From Porphyrobacter sp. CACIAM 03H1 (GTDB lineage: Bacteria > Pseudomonadota > Alphaproteobacteria > Sphingomonadales > Sphingomonadaceae): DNA of 64,000 nucleotides. The notes beneath the pieces are model-generated. The model was not told where the DNA came from. It saw only the letters and a list, made by a program, of their open reading frames with translations, and searched no databases. This document shows, one piece after another, positions 26,926 to 34,327 of the stretch (positions within the stretch are counted from its first letter, which is position 1; each line of letters opens with the position of its first letter). The stretch is taken from positions 2,666,764 to 2,730,763 of the forward strand of contig NZ_CP021378.1 in the NCBI RefSeq assembly GCF_002215495.1, given 5' to 3'. The position numbers and the translations under genes are program-made.

Positions 26926-28560
26926 TTAGCCGAGCGACCGGGCGGTGTTGATGACGTTCACGCCGTCGAAGCGGGTGGTCGAGGAACCGTGGCTCACGGC
27001 CGAGACCTGGCTCGGCTGGCCCTTGCCGTCGAAGAAGGATCCGAACAGGCGGTAGTCGCTCTCGTCGCAGATCGCCGAGCAGGCGCCCCAGAATTCGGGG
27101 GTGCGCATCTGGTAGGCGACGTCCTCGATCATCGGCCCGAGCTTGCCGTTCTTGATCTCGTAGAACACGGTCCCGCCGAACTGGGCGTTGTAGCGCTGCT
27201 GGTCGATCGAGAAGGAGCCGCGGCCCGAGATGTAGATGCCGTTGTCGACCCCGGCGATCATGTCGGCGGGCGAAAGCTTGGTCTTGCCCGGCGCGAGGCT
27301 GACGTTCGCCATGCGCTGGAACTGCACGCTGGACCAGCTGTCGGCATAGCAGCAGCCGTCGCTTTCGGTCTTGCCGACGATGTGCGCCTGATCGCGGATG
27401 GTCTGGTAGTCGACCAGGGTGCCGTCCTTGACGAGGTCCCAGCGCTTGCACTTCACGCCTTCATCGTCGTAGCCGACCGCGCCGAGGCTGCCGGGCTGCG
27501 TCTTGTCGGCGAAGAGGTTCACGATCTCGCTGCCGTACTTGAAGGCGGCATCGCGCTTGTCGAGCGTGGCGAAGCTGGTGCCGGCGTAGTTCGCCTCGTA
27601 GCCGAGCACGCGGTCGAGCTCGAGCGGGTGGCCGACGCTCTCGTGGATGGTCAGGCCCAGATGGTTGGGATCGAGCACGAGGTCGTACTTGCCCGGCTTG
27701 ACCGAGGGCGCCTTGAGCTTTTCCTGCGCGTTCTGCGCGGCGGCGATGGCGTCTTCCTTCATGTCGTAGGAATTGCCGTAGGTGGTGAGCCCGTTGGGCA
27801 GGATGAACTTGTCCTCCTGACGCCCGTCCATGTACTCCCAGCCCAGCCCCATCGGCGCCGAGAGGCCCTCGCGCGAGCGGAACTTGCCGGTGGTCTTGTC
27901 GACCGCGGTGACGGTGATCGGCGCCCAGATGCGGTGCACGTCCTGGTCGATGTAGGACCCGTCGGTCGAGGCGAAATACTTCTGCTCGTTGACGAGGAAC
28001 AGCAGCGAGTTGACGAAGCTCGCGCCCGCAGAGAGCGCGGCGTCGTTGACATCCATCAGCAGCGCGACCTTGTCGGCGATCGGCACGTCCATCGCGTTCT
28101 TCTTGATCGGGGTGCGCCAGCTCACCTCGCCCACGCCCGGGGTGGGGGCGAGCTGCACCGCGCTGGTCTGGATGCGGGCATTGGCCTTGGCGATCGCGGT
28201 CGCCTGACGCGCGGCGGCGGCCACCGCGTCCTCGGTCATCACGTTGGTTGCGGCAAAGCCCCAAGCCCCGTCGGCGATCACGCGCACGCCGGTGCCGGTG
28301 CTCTCGGTGTTGACGATGTTCTCGACATTGCGCTCACGGGTGATGACGAACTGGCGCAGGTAGCGCCCGACGCGCACGTCGCAGTAGCTCGCGCCCGCCC
28401 CCGTCGCGGCGGAGAGCGCGGCATCGGCGAGGCGCTTCTTCACCGCGGCGTCGATCCCGTCCTTGAGCTGTTCGGCCGCGATCGCCTTGCCGAAGATGGA
28501 AGGCGTCAGCGCAACCCCCGTGAAGAAGGTGCTGAGCGCGAGAAAATCCCGTCTGTCCAC
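26926..28560 (-). CDS. tldD: TldD-like zinc metallopeptidase with twin-arginine signal
   Basis: A 544-residue TldD-family metallopeptidase, the catalytic member of the pair with the next gene. The zinc motif HESVGH is at residues 306-311, inside LGLTIHESVGHPLELDR, and the C-terminal region has GSFFDGKGQPSQ and VNVINTARS blocks. The N-terminus reads DRRDFLALSTFFTGVAL, a good Tat signal (twin arginine at 3-4 followed by a hydrophobic core), and the protein is longer than E. coli TldD (~480 residues) mainly for that reason. It is the first gene of the minus-strand operon; its promoter should lie in the 357-bp gap upstream. Confidence 0.86.
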   Translation of the reverse strand: MDRRDFLALSTFFTGVALTPSIFGKAIAAEQLKDGIDAAVKKRLADAALSAATGAGASYCDVRVGRYLRQFVITRERNVENIVNTESTGTGVRVIADGAWGFAATNVMTEDAVAAAARQATAIAKANARIQTSAVQLAPTPGVGEVSWRTPIKKNAMDVPIADKVALLMDVNDAALSAGASFVNSLLFLVNEQKYFASTDGSYIDQDVHRIWAPITVTAVDKTTGKFRSREGLSAPMGLGWEYMDGRQEDKFILPNGLTTYGNSYDMKEDAIAAAQNAQEKLKAPSVKPGKYDLVLDPNHLGLTIHESVGHPLELDRVLGYEANYAGTSFATLDKRDAAFKYGSEIVNLFADKTQPGSLGAVGYDDEGVKCKRWDLVKDGTLVDYQTIRDQAHIVGKTESDGCCYADSWSSVQFQRMANVSLAPGKTKLSPADMIAGVDNGIYISGRGSFSIDQQRYNAQFGGTVFYEIKNGKLGPMIEDVAYQMRTPEFWGACSAICDESDYRLFGSFFDGKGQPSQVSAVSHGSSTTRFDGVNVINTARSLG

Positions 28561-28917
28561 GTGAAAACTCCCCTGACCGGCCGATCGTTTCCTCCGGGAA
28601 ATCCGAAGCTTGCCCGGCGATGGCTGTGATGGGACATGATTGTGCCGAGCGATGTGCCCCCGGTCAAACCGTCAGGCGCACACGCCTGCGGCAGGTCCGG
28701 CAGAAAACAGCAGCGCGGCATCGCCCCGATTCCCGAGCACTAGCAACGCGCCATGCGCCGATGGGCGGCACACACGACGAAGCGCCGGACTTAATCGACG
28801 AACATACCACCGGCGCAGGTCGGGGGTCTGCGGCGGGACGGCTTGCCAGGCGCGCGCATGGCGATAGATGTAGCAGACACTACATAGCCATCTACACCCC
28901 TTGCGAAGGACCGCGCC
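28561..28917. other. 357-bp divergent intergenic region
   Basis: This gap separates the tldD operon (minus) from a small membrane protein gene (plus). I see no credible open frame on either strand. It must hold promoters for both units. The only clear structure is a short inverted repeat at 28868-28885 (separate entry), about 32 bp before the plus-strand gene. No terminator or riboswitch-like fold is evident. Confidence 0.5.
28868..28885. promoter_or_regulatory. possible operator, inverted repeat ATGTAG-N6-CTACAT
   Basis: Perfect 6-bp arms ATGTAG and CTACAT separated by CAGACA, located 33-50 bases before the ATG at 28918; a further CTACA occurs at 28892-28896. Spacing and symmetry fit a dimeric repressor site, but no regulator is encoded next to it. 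Confidence 0.35.
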
Positions 28918-29262
28918 ATGACCCTGTTCCGCCTGTTCCTCCTCGCCTGCTTCTGCGCCATCAGCGGCTACACCGCCATCACCGTATCCCGCCACGGGTT
29001 CGATCTCCTGCCGGTATTCTTCGGCGACATGGCGCGCATGGCGTGGCCGGGGCAGTTCAATTTCGACTTCCTGTGCTTCCTGCTGCTCTCCGGCCTGTGG
29101 GTCGCATGGCGCCACCGCTTCCGGCCCGCAGGCCTCGCACTGGGGCTGGTCGCGGTGTTCGGGGGGATGCTGTTCCTCTCGGCCTATCTGCTCGTGGAGA
29201 GCTGGCGCACGCGCGGCGATGTCGCCGCCCTGCTGCTCGGGCCGGAGCGTGCGGCGGGCTGA
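28918..29262 (+). CDS. small three-helix membrane protein of unknown function
   Basis: A 114-residue inner-membrane protein with about three hydrophobic segments (residues 4-22, 48-64 and 72-92). A periplasmic or cytoplasmic loop between the first two contains DMARMAWPGQFNFDF. I do not assign a family. The first helix has no signal cleavage site. ATG 28918 follows GAAGGA at a suitable distance. It stands alone, 69 bp before the next plus-strand gene; a GC-rich hairpin (CCCCCGC at 29284-29290 pairing with GCGGGGG at 29301-29307) lies between them but lacks a T-run. Confidence 0.65.
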   Translation: MTLFRLFLLACFCAISGYTAITVSRHGFDLLPVFFGDMARMAWPGQFNFDFLCFLLLSGLWVAWRHRFRPAGLALGLVAVFGGMLFLSAYLLVESWRTRGDVAALLLGPERAAG

Positions 29263-29331
29263 GACGGGAAACGCTGGAAAACTCCCCCGCCCGCCTTGGC
29301 GCGGGGGCCGCTGCGCCCCTATCCCGCCCCT

Positions 29332-30831
29332 GTGACGGAACGGATCGACATCGGGCGCGGGCCAGACGGGCAGACGATCGGAATCGATCTGGCGGAGCTG
29401 CTTGCCACCCGTCTGCTGGTGCAGGGCAATTCCGGGTCGGGCAAGTCGCACCTGCTGCGCCGCCTGCTGGAGGAATGTGCCGGGCAGGTCCAGCAGATCG
29501 TGATCGACCCCGAGGGCGATTTCGTCACGCTGGCGGACGAATTCGGGCATGTCGTGATCGACGCGGGCGCCTATTCCCCGCGCGAGATCGAGGCGCTCGC
29601 CCTGCGCGTGCGCCAGCACCGCGCCTCGGTGGTGCTCGCGCTCGACGAGCTCGAGGTCGAGGCCCAGATCCGTTGTGCCGCGCTGTTTCTGACAGCCCTG
29701 TTCGATGCCCCGCGCGAGCACTGGTATCCGGCGCTGGTGGTGGTCGACGAGGCGCAGATGTTCGCCCCCGCCGCCGCGGGCGAGATGAACGACGAGGTGC
29801 GCCGTCTGACGCTCGCGGCGATGACCAACCTCATGTGCCGGGGCAGAAAGCGCGGCCTTGCCGGGATCGTCGCCACCCAGCGCCTCGCAAAGCTCGCCAA
29901 GAACGTCGCGGCCGAGGCCAGCAACTTCCTGATGGGACGCACATTCCTCGACATCGACATGGCCCGCGCCGCGGACCTCCTCGGCATGGACCGGCGCCAG
30001 GCGGAGCGCATCCGCGATCTTCGCCGGGGGCAGTTCCTCGGCCTCGGCCCGGCGATCAGCCGGCGTCCGGTGGCGGTCGACGTCGGTAGCGTGCGCACCG
30101 CAGGCCGGGGCGGCGGACAGGGGTTGATCCCGCTTCCCGAGGCCGCCGAAGGGGCGATGGAGGCCCTGCTGACCGACCGCCTGACCGAAGCCGCCGCGCA
30201 GCCTCAGCCCGCGCGCCGCACGCCCCCCGCCCCGCCCCCGCGCGCCGATCTGGAGGAGCGGCTGACCGCCCCCCGCGCCTTGCCGGAGGTGAAGCCTGCC
30301 GCCGAGCCGCCCGCAGAGCGCCCCGCACCTGCTCCCGCTCCTGCCTCTGCCCCTCCGCCGTCGCCACCCACCGAGGCAGGCGCGGACGTGGAGGCAATCG
30401 TGCGCGACATCGCGCTGGCCGAAGGGGCCGCCTTCCGCCCGGCGGCGGCCTGCTTCCGCGACTTCGCGATCCGCTGCCGCCAGCAGGGCGTGGCTTCCGC
30501 CCATATCGACCTGCCCCGCTTCCGCCGGATGTTCGCCTTCGCGATCAGCGGCCTCGATCGCCTCGAGGAGCGCCTTCGCGGACCCATTGCCGCCGCCGCC
30601 GAGGGTGTCGAGGAGGATGTTCTCGCCCCCTACCTCGCGATCCTCATCGCCGCCGCCACCGGCACCCCCATGCCCGGCGAGGAGGAGCTCGGCCGCCTCT
30701 ACGGCAGCGCCTCGCCCAGCCGCGTGCGGCGGCTGCTCGACCACCTCGAACGCCAGGGGCTGATCGTGGTGCGCGAGGATTTCGGCGGCGAACGCTCGAT
30801 CAGCGTGCCGCAGGTGCCCGCCGCCGCATGA
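29332..30831 (+). CDS. HerA/DUF87-type ATPase with C-terminal winged-helix-like domain
   Basis: A 499-residue protein. The N-terminal ATPase of the HerA/FtsK-like DUF87 class has Walker A VQGNSGSGKSHLLRR (near residue 33), IVIDPEGDFVTLADEFG after it, Walker B ALVVVDEAQMFAP (near 137) and GIVATQRLAKLAKN as the sensor region. A proline/alanine-rich linker at roughly 290-350 separates it from a C-terminal domain whose end, LYGSASPSRVRRLLDHLERQ, looks like a winged helix. I chose GTG 29332 because the domain begins there; an in-frame TTG at 29296 adds 12 unremarkable residues. There is no NurA nuclease beside it. Role unknown; DNA or DNA-repair association is inference only. Confidence 0.78.
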   Translation: MTERIDIGRGPDGQTIGIDLAELLATRLLVQGNSGSGKSHLLRRLLEECAGQVQQIVIDPEGDFVTLADEFGHVVIDAGAYSPREIEALALRVRQHRASVVLALDELEVEAQIRCAALFLTALFDAPREHWYPALVVVDEAQMFAPAAAGEMNDEVRRLTLAAMTNLMCRGRKRGLAGIVATQRLAKLAKNVAAEASNFLMGRTFLDIDMARAADLLGMDRRQAERIRDLRRGQFLGLGPAISRRPVAVDVGSVRTAGRGGGQGLIPLPEAAEGAMEALLTDRLTEAAAQPQPARRTPPAPPPRADLEERLTAPRALPEVKPAAEPPAERPAPAPAPASAPPPSPPTEAGADVEAIVRDIALAEGAAFRPAAACFRDFAIRCRQQGVASAHIDLPRFRRMFAFAISGLDRLEERLRGPIAAAAEGVEEDVLAPYLAILIAAATGTPMPGEEELGRLYGSASPSRVRRLLDHLERQGLIVVREDFGGERSISVPQVPAAA

Positions 30832-30853
30832 TAGGTTGCATTTGACAATTCAT

Positions 30854-30878
30854 TGCGTCCCTCGCAGTCTGGGACGCA
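30854..30878. repeat. 8-bp inverted repeat in the leader of the MAPEG pair
   Basis: TGCGTCCC (30854-30861) and GGGACGCA (30871-30878) are perfect complements with a 9-base spacer. A TTGACA at 30842-30847 just upstream could be a -35 element, though no matching -10 is seen. The repeat may be an operator or a weak terminator of the preceding ATPase gene; there is no T-run. Confidence 0.4.
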
Positions 30879-30909
30879 GGAGAGAGAGGCTCTCGAAGGG
30901 GATCATTCG

Positions 30910-31359
30910 ATGCAAGCGCAAATTCTCGCGCCCGCCGCCGTGCTGGTGGTGTGGTCGCTGATCATGTGTTTCTGGATGGCGGGCGTGCGCCTGCCGGCGA
31001 TGAAGAAGGCCGGGATCGACATGGGAAACCGCCCGGGCGGGCGCGGTCAGGACCTCGAAGGGGTGCTCGAGCCGAAGGTCAACTGGCCCGCGCACAACTA
31101 CGCGCACCTGATGGAACAGCCGACAGTGTTCTATCCCGCCGTGGTGATCCTCGCGATCATGGGCGCGGGCGCGGTGGATGTGGCGCTCGCCTGGGCCTAT
31201 GTCGGGCTGCGCATCCTCCATTCGATCTGGCAGGCGACCGTGAACAAGGTGCCGGTGCGCTTTCTGCTGTTCCTCATCGCCACTTTGGCGCTGCTGGTGC
31301 TGGCGGTGCGCGCCGTGATCGCGACCGCCTTCGCAGACCCTTCTGCCCTTCCAGCCTGA
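30910..31359 (+). CDS. MAPEG family membrane protein, copy 1
   Basis: A 149-residue inner-membrane protein with four predicted helices (about 5-25, 70-90, 93-112 and 118-140). The block NWPAHNYAHLMEQPTVFYPA after the first helix is the MAPEG signature region, and the third helix has LAWAYVGLRILHS. Eukaryotic relatives are glutathione-dependent enzymes; most bacterial members have no known reaction. ATG 30910 is preceded by GAAGGGG. A second copy follows 10 bp downstream, so the pair is a tandem duplication and may form hetero-oligomers. Confidence 0.82.
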   Translation: MQAQILAPAAVLVVWSLIMCFWMAGVRLPAMKKAGIDMGNRPGGRGQDLEGVLEPKVNWPAHNYAHLMEQPTVFYPAVVILAIMGAGAVDVALAWAYVGLRILHSIWQATVNKVPVRFLLFLIATLALLVLAVRAVIATAFADPSALPA

Positions 31360-31369
31360 GGAGACGAAC

Positions 31370-31816
31370 ATGATCGGAATGGACATTCTGAAGCCCGTGG
31401 TGGTGCTGCTGGGCTGGACGATGGTGATGTGGCTGTGGATGTACGCGACGCGCATCCCGGCGATGCTCGCAGCGGGGATCGACGCCAAGGGCCTGGTCGG
31501 CACCACCGGCGCATCGCTGCGCGCGCAGCTGCCCGAGCGGGTGAGCTGGAAGGCCGACAACTACAACCACCTGCACGAGGCGCCCACCCTGTTCTATGCG
31601 GTGGCGATCGTGCTCGCGGTGATCGGCCACGGCGACGGGCTGAACGCCACCATCGCCTGGGCCTATGTGGGCCTGCGGATCGCGCACTCGGTGGTGCAGG
31701 CGACGATCAACAAGGTGGCGCTGCGCTTCGCCCTCTTCGCGCTCTCAAGTCTGGCGCTGATGGTGCTGATTTTCCACGCGATCATTCCCGTGTTCGATCT
31801 GCACTTGCACGGCTGA
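31370..31816 (+). CDS. MAPEG family membrane protein, copy 2
   Basis: A 148-residue paralogue of the gene just upstream, with the same four-helix layout and the equivalent SWKADNYNHLHEAPTLFYAV and IAWAYVGLRIAHSVVQATIN blocks. Loop residues after the first helix differ from copy 1 (GIDAKGLVGTTG versus GIDMGNRPGG), so the two are diverged rather than recent copies. It starts 10 bp after copy 1 with a GAGGAG ribosome site, so the genes are cotranscribed. It converges on trxB with a 17-bp gap containing one arm of a GC-rich hairpin. Confidence 0.82.
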   Translation: MIGMDILKPVVVLLGWTMVMWLWMYATRIPAMLAAGIDAKGLVGTTGASLRAQLPERVSWKADNYNHLHEAPTLFYAVAIVLAVIGHGDGLNATIAWAYVGLRIAHSVVQATINKVALRFALFALSSLALMVLIFHAIIPVFDLHLHG

Positions 31817-31824
31817 CAGGGTTG

Positions 31825-31846
31825 GGCGGCGGATCACTCCGCCGCC
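31825..31846. terminator. possible hairpin between convergent MAPEG and trxB genes
   Basis: GGCGGCGGA (31825-31833) pairs perfectly with TCCGCCGCC (31838-31846) around a 4-base loop; the right arm lies in the last codons of trxB. No T-run follows on either strand, so a Rho-independent function is uncertain. Confidence 0.35.
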
Positions 31847-32805
31847 TCGGCCTCCTGCACCGCATGGGCGCGCGAGGCGAGCCAGCGTTCGGCGTCGAGC
31901 GCGGCCATGCAGCCCATCCCCGCCGCCGTCACCGCCTGACGATAGACGTGGTCGGTGACATCGCCCGCGGCGAAGACGCCCGGGATCGCGGTCTTGGGCG
32001 TGCCGGGTTCGGTGAGCAGATAGCCGCTCTCGTCCATCGGCAGCTTGCCGACGAACAGCGAGGTCGCCGGCGCATGGCCGATGGCGACGAAGGCCCCGTC
32101 GGTCTCCAGCGTGCTCGCCTCGCCCGTCACCGTGTCGGTCAGCGCGAGGTGGTGGAGCATGCCGTTCTCGCCGGCCTCGAAGCTGTCCACCGCCTTGTTC
32201 CACAGCACGGTGATCTTCGGGTTGGCGAAGAGCCGCTCCTGCAGGATCTTCTCGGCGCGCAAGCTGTCGCGGCGGTGGATCAGGGTGACGTTGTCGGAGT
32301 GGTTGGTGAGGTAGAGCGCCTCCTCGACCGCGGTGTTGCCCCCGCCGATCACCGCGACGCGCTTGCCGCGGTAGAAGAAGCCGTCGCAGGTCGCGCAGGC
32401 CGAAACGCCTTTACCGCCAAGGGCCTGCTCGCCGGGCACGCCGAGCCACTTGGCCTGCGCTCCGGTGCAGATCACCACGCAATCGGCGATGTATTCGTCC
32501 CCGCTGTCGCCGATCGCGCGGAACGGGGAGCCGTGTTCGAGGTTGACGCTGACGATCGTGTCCCAGATCATGCGCGTGCCGACATGCTCGGCCTGGGCGC
32601 GCATTTCCTCCATCAGCCACGGGCCCTGCACCACGTCGCGGAAGCCCGGGTAGTTCTCGACATCGGTGGTGATGGTGAGCTGGCCGCCGGGCTGAAGTCC
32701 TTGAACGACGATGGGTTCCAGCATCGCGCGCGCGGCGTAGATCGCGGCGGAATAGCCGGCGGGGCCGGAGCCGATGATGAGCATCTTGGTGGTGTGGGTG
32801 GCCAT
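31834..32805 (-). CDS. trxB: thioredoxin-disulfide reductase
   Basis: A 323-residue FAD enzyme that passes electrons from NADPH to thioredoxin. FAD-binding GSGPAG is at residues 12-17, the redox-active CATC at 137-140 (SACATCDGFF), the NADPH-binding GGGNTA at 154-159, followed by HRRD for the 2'-phosphate, and the second FAD block VFAAGDVTDHVYRQA near 285. All catalytic features are intact and the length is normal. ATG 32805 is chosen because the Rossmann strand begins nine residues later; a longer reading adds only unrelated residues. It is probably monocistronic, with the phosphatase gene 61 bp upstream on the same strand. Confidence 0.95.
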   Translation of the reverse strand: MATHTTKMLIIGSGPAGYSAAIYAARAMLEPIVVQGLQPGGQLTITTDVENYPGFRDVVQGPWLMEEMRAQAEHVGTRMIWDTIVSVNLEHGSPFRAIGDSGDEYIADCVVICTGAQAKWLGVPGEQALGGKGVSACATCDGFFYRGKRVAVIGGGNTAVEEALYLTNHSDNVTLIHRRDSLRAEKILQERLFANPKITVLWNKAVDSFEAGENGMLHHLALTDTVTGEASTLETDGAFVAIGHAPATSLFVGKLPMDESGYLLTEPGTPKTAIPGVFAAGDVTDHVYRQAVTAAGMGCMAALDAERWLASRAHAVQEAEAAE

Positions 32806-32866
32806 GTCTGCGGTGCCTTTGCGCGCGAATCTCAGGGCGGGGATATGGGGTCTGGGCGGGCGATTG

Positions 32867-33682
32867 TCACGCCACCAGCTTGGCGCGCAGGCGCTCTTTT
32901 CTTGCGTCGTCCACACCCAGAATTGTCGCCAGATAGCCGTCGAGCGAACCGTGATCCTCTGTCACCTTCGCAATGTAAGTGTCGATATATTCGGGCAGAA
33001 CCCCCATCAGGTTGTGCAGTGCCTCGGGCTCGATCGCGCCGTAGTGGGCCTGCATCCGGGGAAGCGACTGCCGCTCGAGGATGGCGCGGGTCGGCGCTTC
33101 GTTGGTGAGCAGGAATTCCGCCACGATATCATCGTGATGCACGCCGAGCACGTGGAGCAGGAGGCTCGCGGCGATGCCGGTGCGGTCCTTGCCGGCGAAG
33201 CAGTGCACGAGGCTTGCCCCGTCGTTCTCGTCCAAAGCCTTGAAATAGCGGCTGAAGATGTCGATCATCGCGGGGTTGACCGGCATCCGCGTATAGACCG
33301 CCAGCATCCGCTCGCGCGCCTTCGCGGGGGTCATCACCACCCGCCCGCCGCCGCCCTCGTGCGGCGGAGAGTTGGTGGTTTCGCCATCATGGGCAATCAC
33401 TTGCGCAGCGAAGCTCGCATGGCGTCTGCACGGAAAACCCTCGCGCTCGCTGGTGCCGCGCAGGTCGATCACGGTGCGGATGTCGAGCGCATGGATGAGA
33501 TCGAGGTCCTCGTCCGACGCCTCCATGTGCTGGCCCGAGCGCAGCAGCACCCCCGTCCGCACCCGCCCGCCGCCCGGCACCGCATAGCCACCATAATCCC
33601 GAAGGTTATGAATGCCATGCGTGACGTAGAAAGGGCCGATGCGGGCGCCGAGGGAGGTCCCGCCGAGAGAATCGCTGTCCAT
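32867..33682 (-). CDS. tyrosine-protein phosphatase (Y_phosphatase3 type)
   Basis: A 271-residue protein with the phosphatase signature HCFAGKDRTG at residues 160-169: catalytic Cys161 and phosphate-binding Arg167. The N-terminal NLRDYGGY and LLRSGQH blocks are typical of the bacterial tyrosine/phosphoinositide phosphatase family that includes Mycobacterium PtpB. The presence of lysine and aspartate in the P-loop (GKDR) fits dual-specificity or phosphoinositide activity. ATG 33682 is supported by the family N-terminus; the frame continues 39 codons upstream without recognisable sequence. No signal peptide. Substrate unknown. Confidence 0.82.
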   Translation of the reverse strand: MDSDSLGGTSLGARIGPFYVTHGIHNLRDYGGYAVPGGGRVRTGVLLRSGQHMEASDEDLDLIHALDIRTVIDLRGTSEREGFPCRRHASFAAQVIAHDGETTNSPPHEGGGGRVVMTPAKARERMLAVYTRMPVNPAMIDIFSRYFKALDENDGASLVHCFAGKDRTGIAASLLLHVLGVHHDDIVAEFLLTNEAPTRAILERQSLPRMQAHYGAIEPEALHNLMGVLPEYIDTYIAKVTEDHGSLDGYLATILGVDDARKERLRAKLVA

Positions 33683-33865
33683 CCGCCGACCCTTACAAGG
33701 CCCCAAGACAGGGGCAAGACCACGCGACGTTAGCGCAACGACTGCGGCACGACCTCGCCATGGGCGCGCCCTAAGGAAGATTGCGCAGGCGTCGGCCAAG
33801 CCGGGCTGAAGGGTGACAAGGTTAATCCGGCATTTCCCAACATCGACTCAATCCAAGGTCCCCCC

Positions 33866-34327
33866 ATGAGCCGTATCCTGATTGCCGACGACGACGAGCT
33901 GATCGCCGAACTGGCGAGCGAGGTGCTGATCGATGCCGGCCATGCCTGCGGCTGGGTAACGGATGCCGCGGCGGCCTGGACCTGCATCCAGCGCCGGCGG
34001 CCCGACATCCTGCTGCTCGACCAGTCGATGCCCGGCGAATCCGGGCTCACCCTGCTGCGCCGCTTGCGCCAGTCGCCGCGCTTCTACGATCTGCCGGTGA
34101 TCATGTTCACCGCGATGACCGGCGAGCAGGACCACCTGCAGGCGATCTATGCCGGGGCGCAGGACTTCCTCTCCAAGCCGTTCGAGCCGCAGGCGCTGAT
34201 CGCGCGGGTCGACCGGATCATCAAGCTGCGCGCCGGGCGGCCGCGCCATGTCGACCTCAGGAGCGCGGTGCTGGCCGATACCCCGCCCGCGCAGCCGCAG
34301 GTGATGGCGGTGCGGCGGATGATCTAG
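33866..34327 (+). CDS. orphan response regulator receiver protein
   Basis: A 153-residue stand-alone receiver. The acidic pocket is Asp8-Asp9-Asp10, the phosphoacceptor is Asp52 in [12 protein letters not shown], the switch threonine is Thr81 and the conserved lysine is Lys103 in FLSKPFEP. The last ~30 residues are not a DNA-binding or enzymatic domain, so it acts by protein contact, like CheY or DivK-type regulators. No histidine kinase is encoded nearby. It is preceded by a 183-bp divergent gap and ends 4 bp into the convergent mcd gene. Confidence 0.87.
   Translation: MSRILIADDDELIAELASEVLIDAGHACGWVTDAAAAWTCIQRRRPDILLLDQSMPGESGLTLLRRLRQSPRFYDLPVIMFTAMTGEQDHLQAIYAGAQDFLSKPFEPQALIARVDRIIKLRAGRPRHVDLRSAVLADTPPAQPQVMAVRRMI

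Noticed and set aside
29284..29307. GC-rich hairpin before the HerA-like gene as a terminator
   Set aside because: Arms CCCCCGC and GCGGGGG pair, but there is no T-run and the hairpin lies directly before the downstream start; not called as a feature.
28672..30744. Minus-strand open frame of about 690 codons opposite the HerA-like gene
   Set aside because: It covers an intergenic region and the antisense of two genes. Composition is low in hydrophobic structure and no motif is seen.
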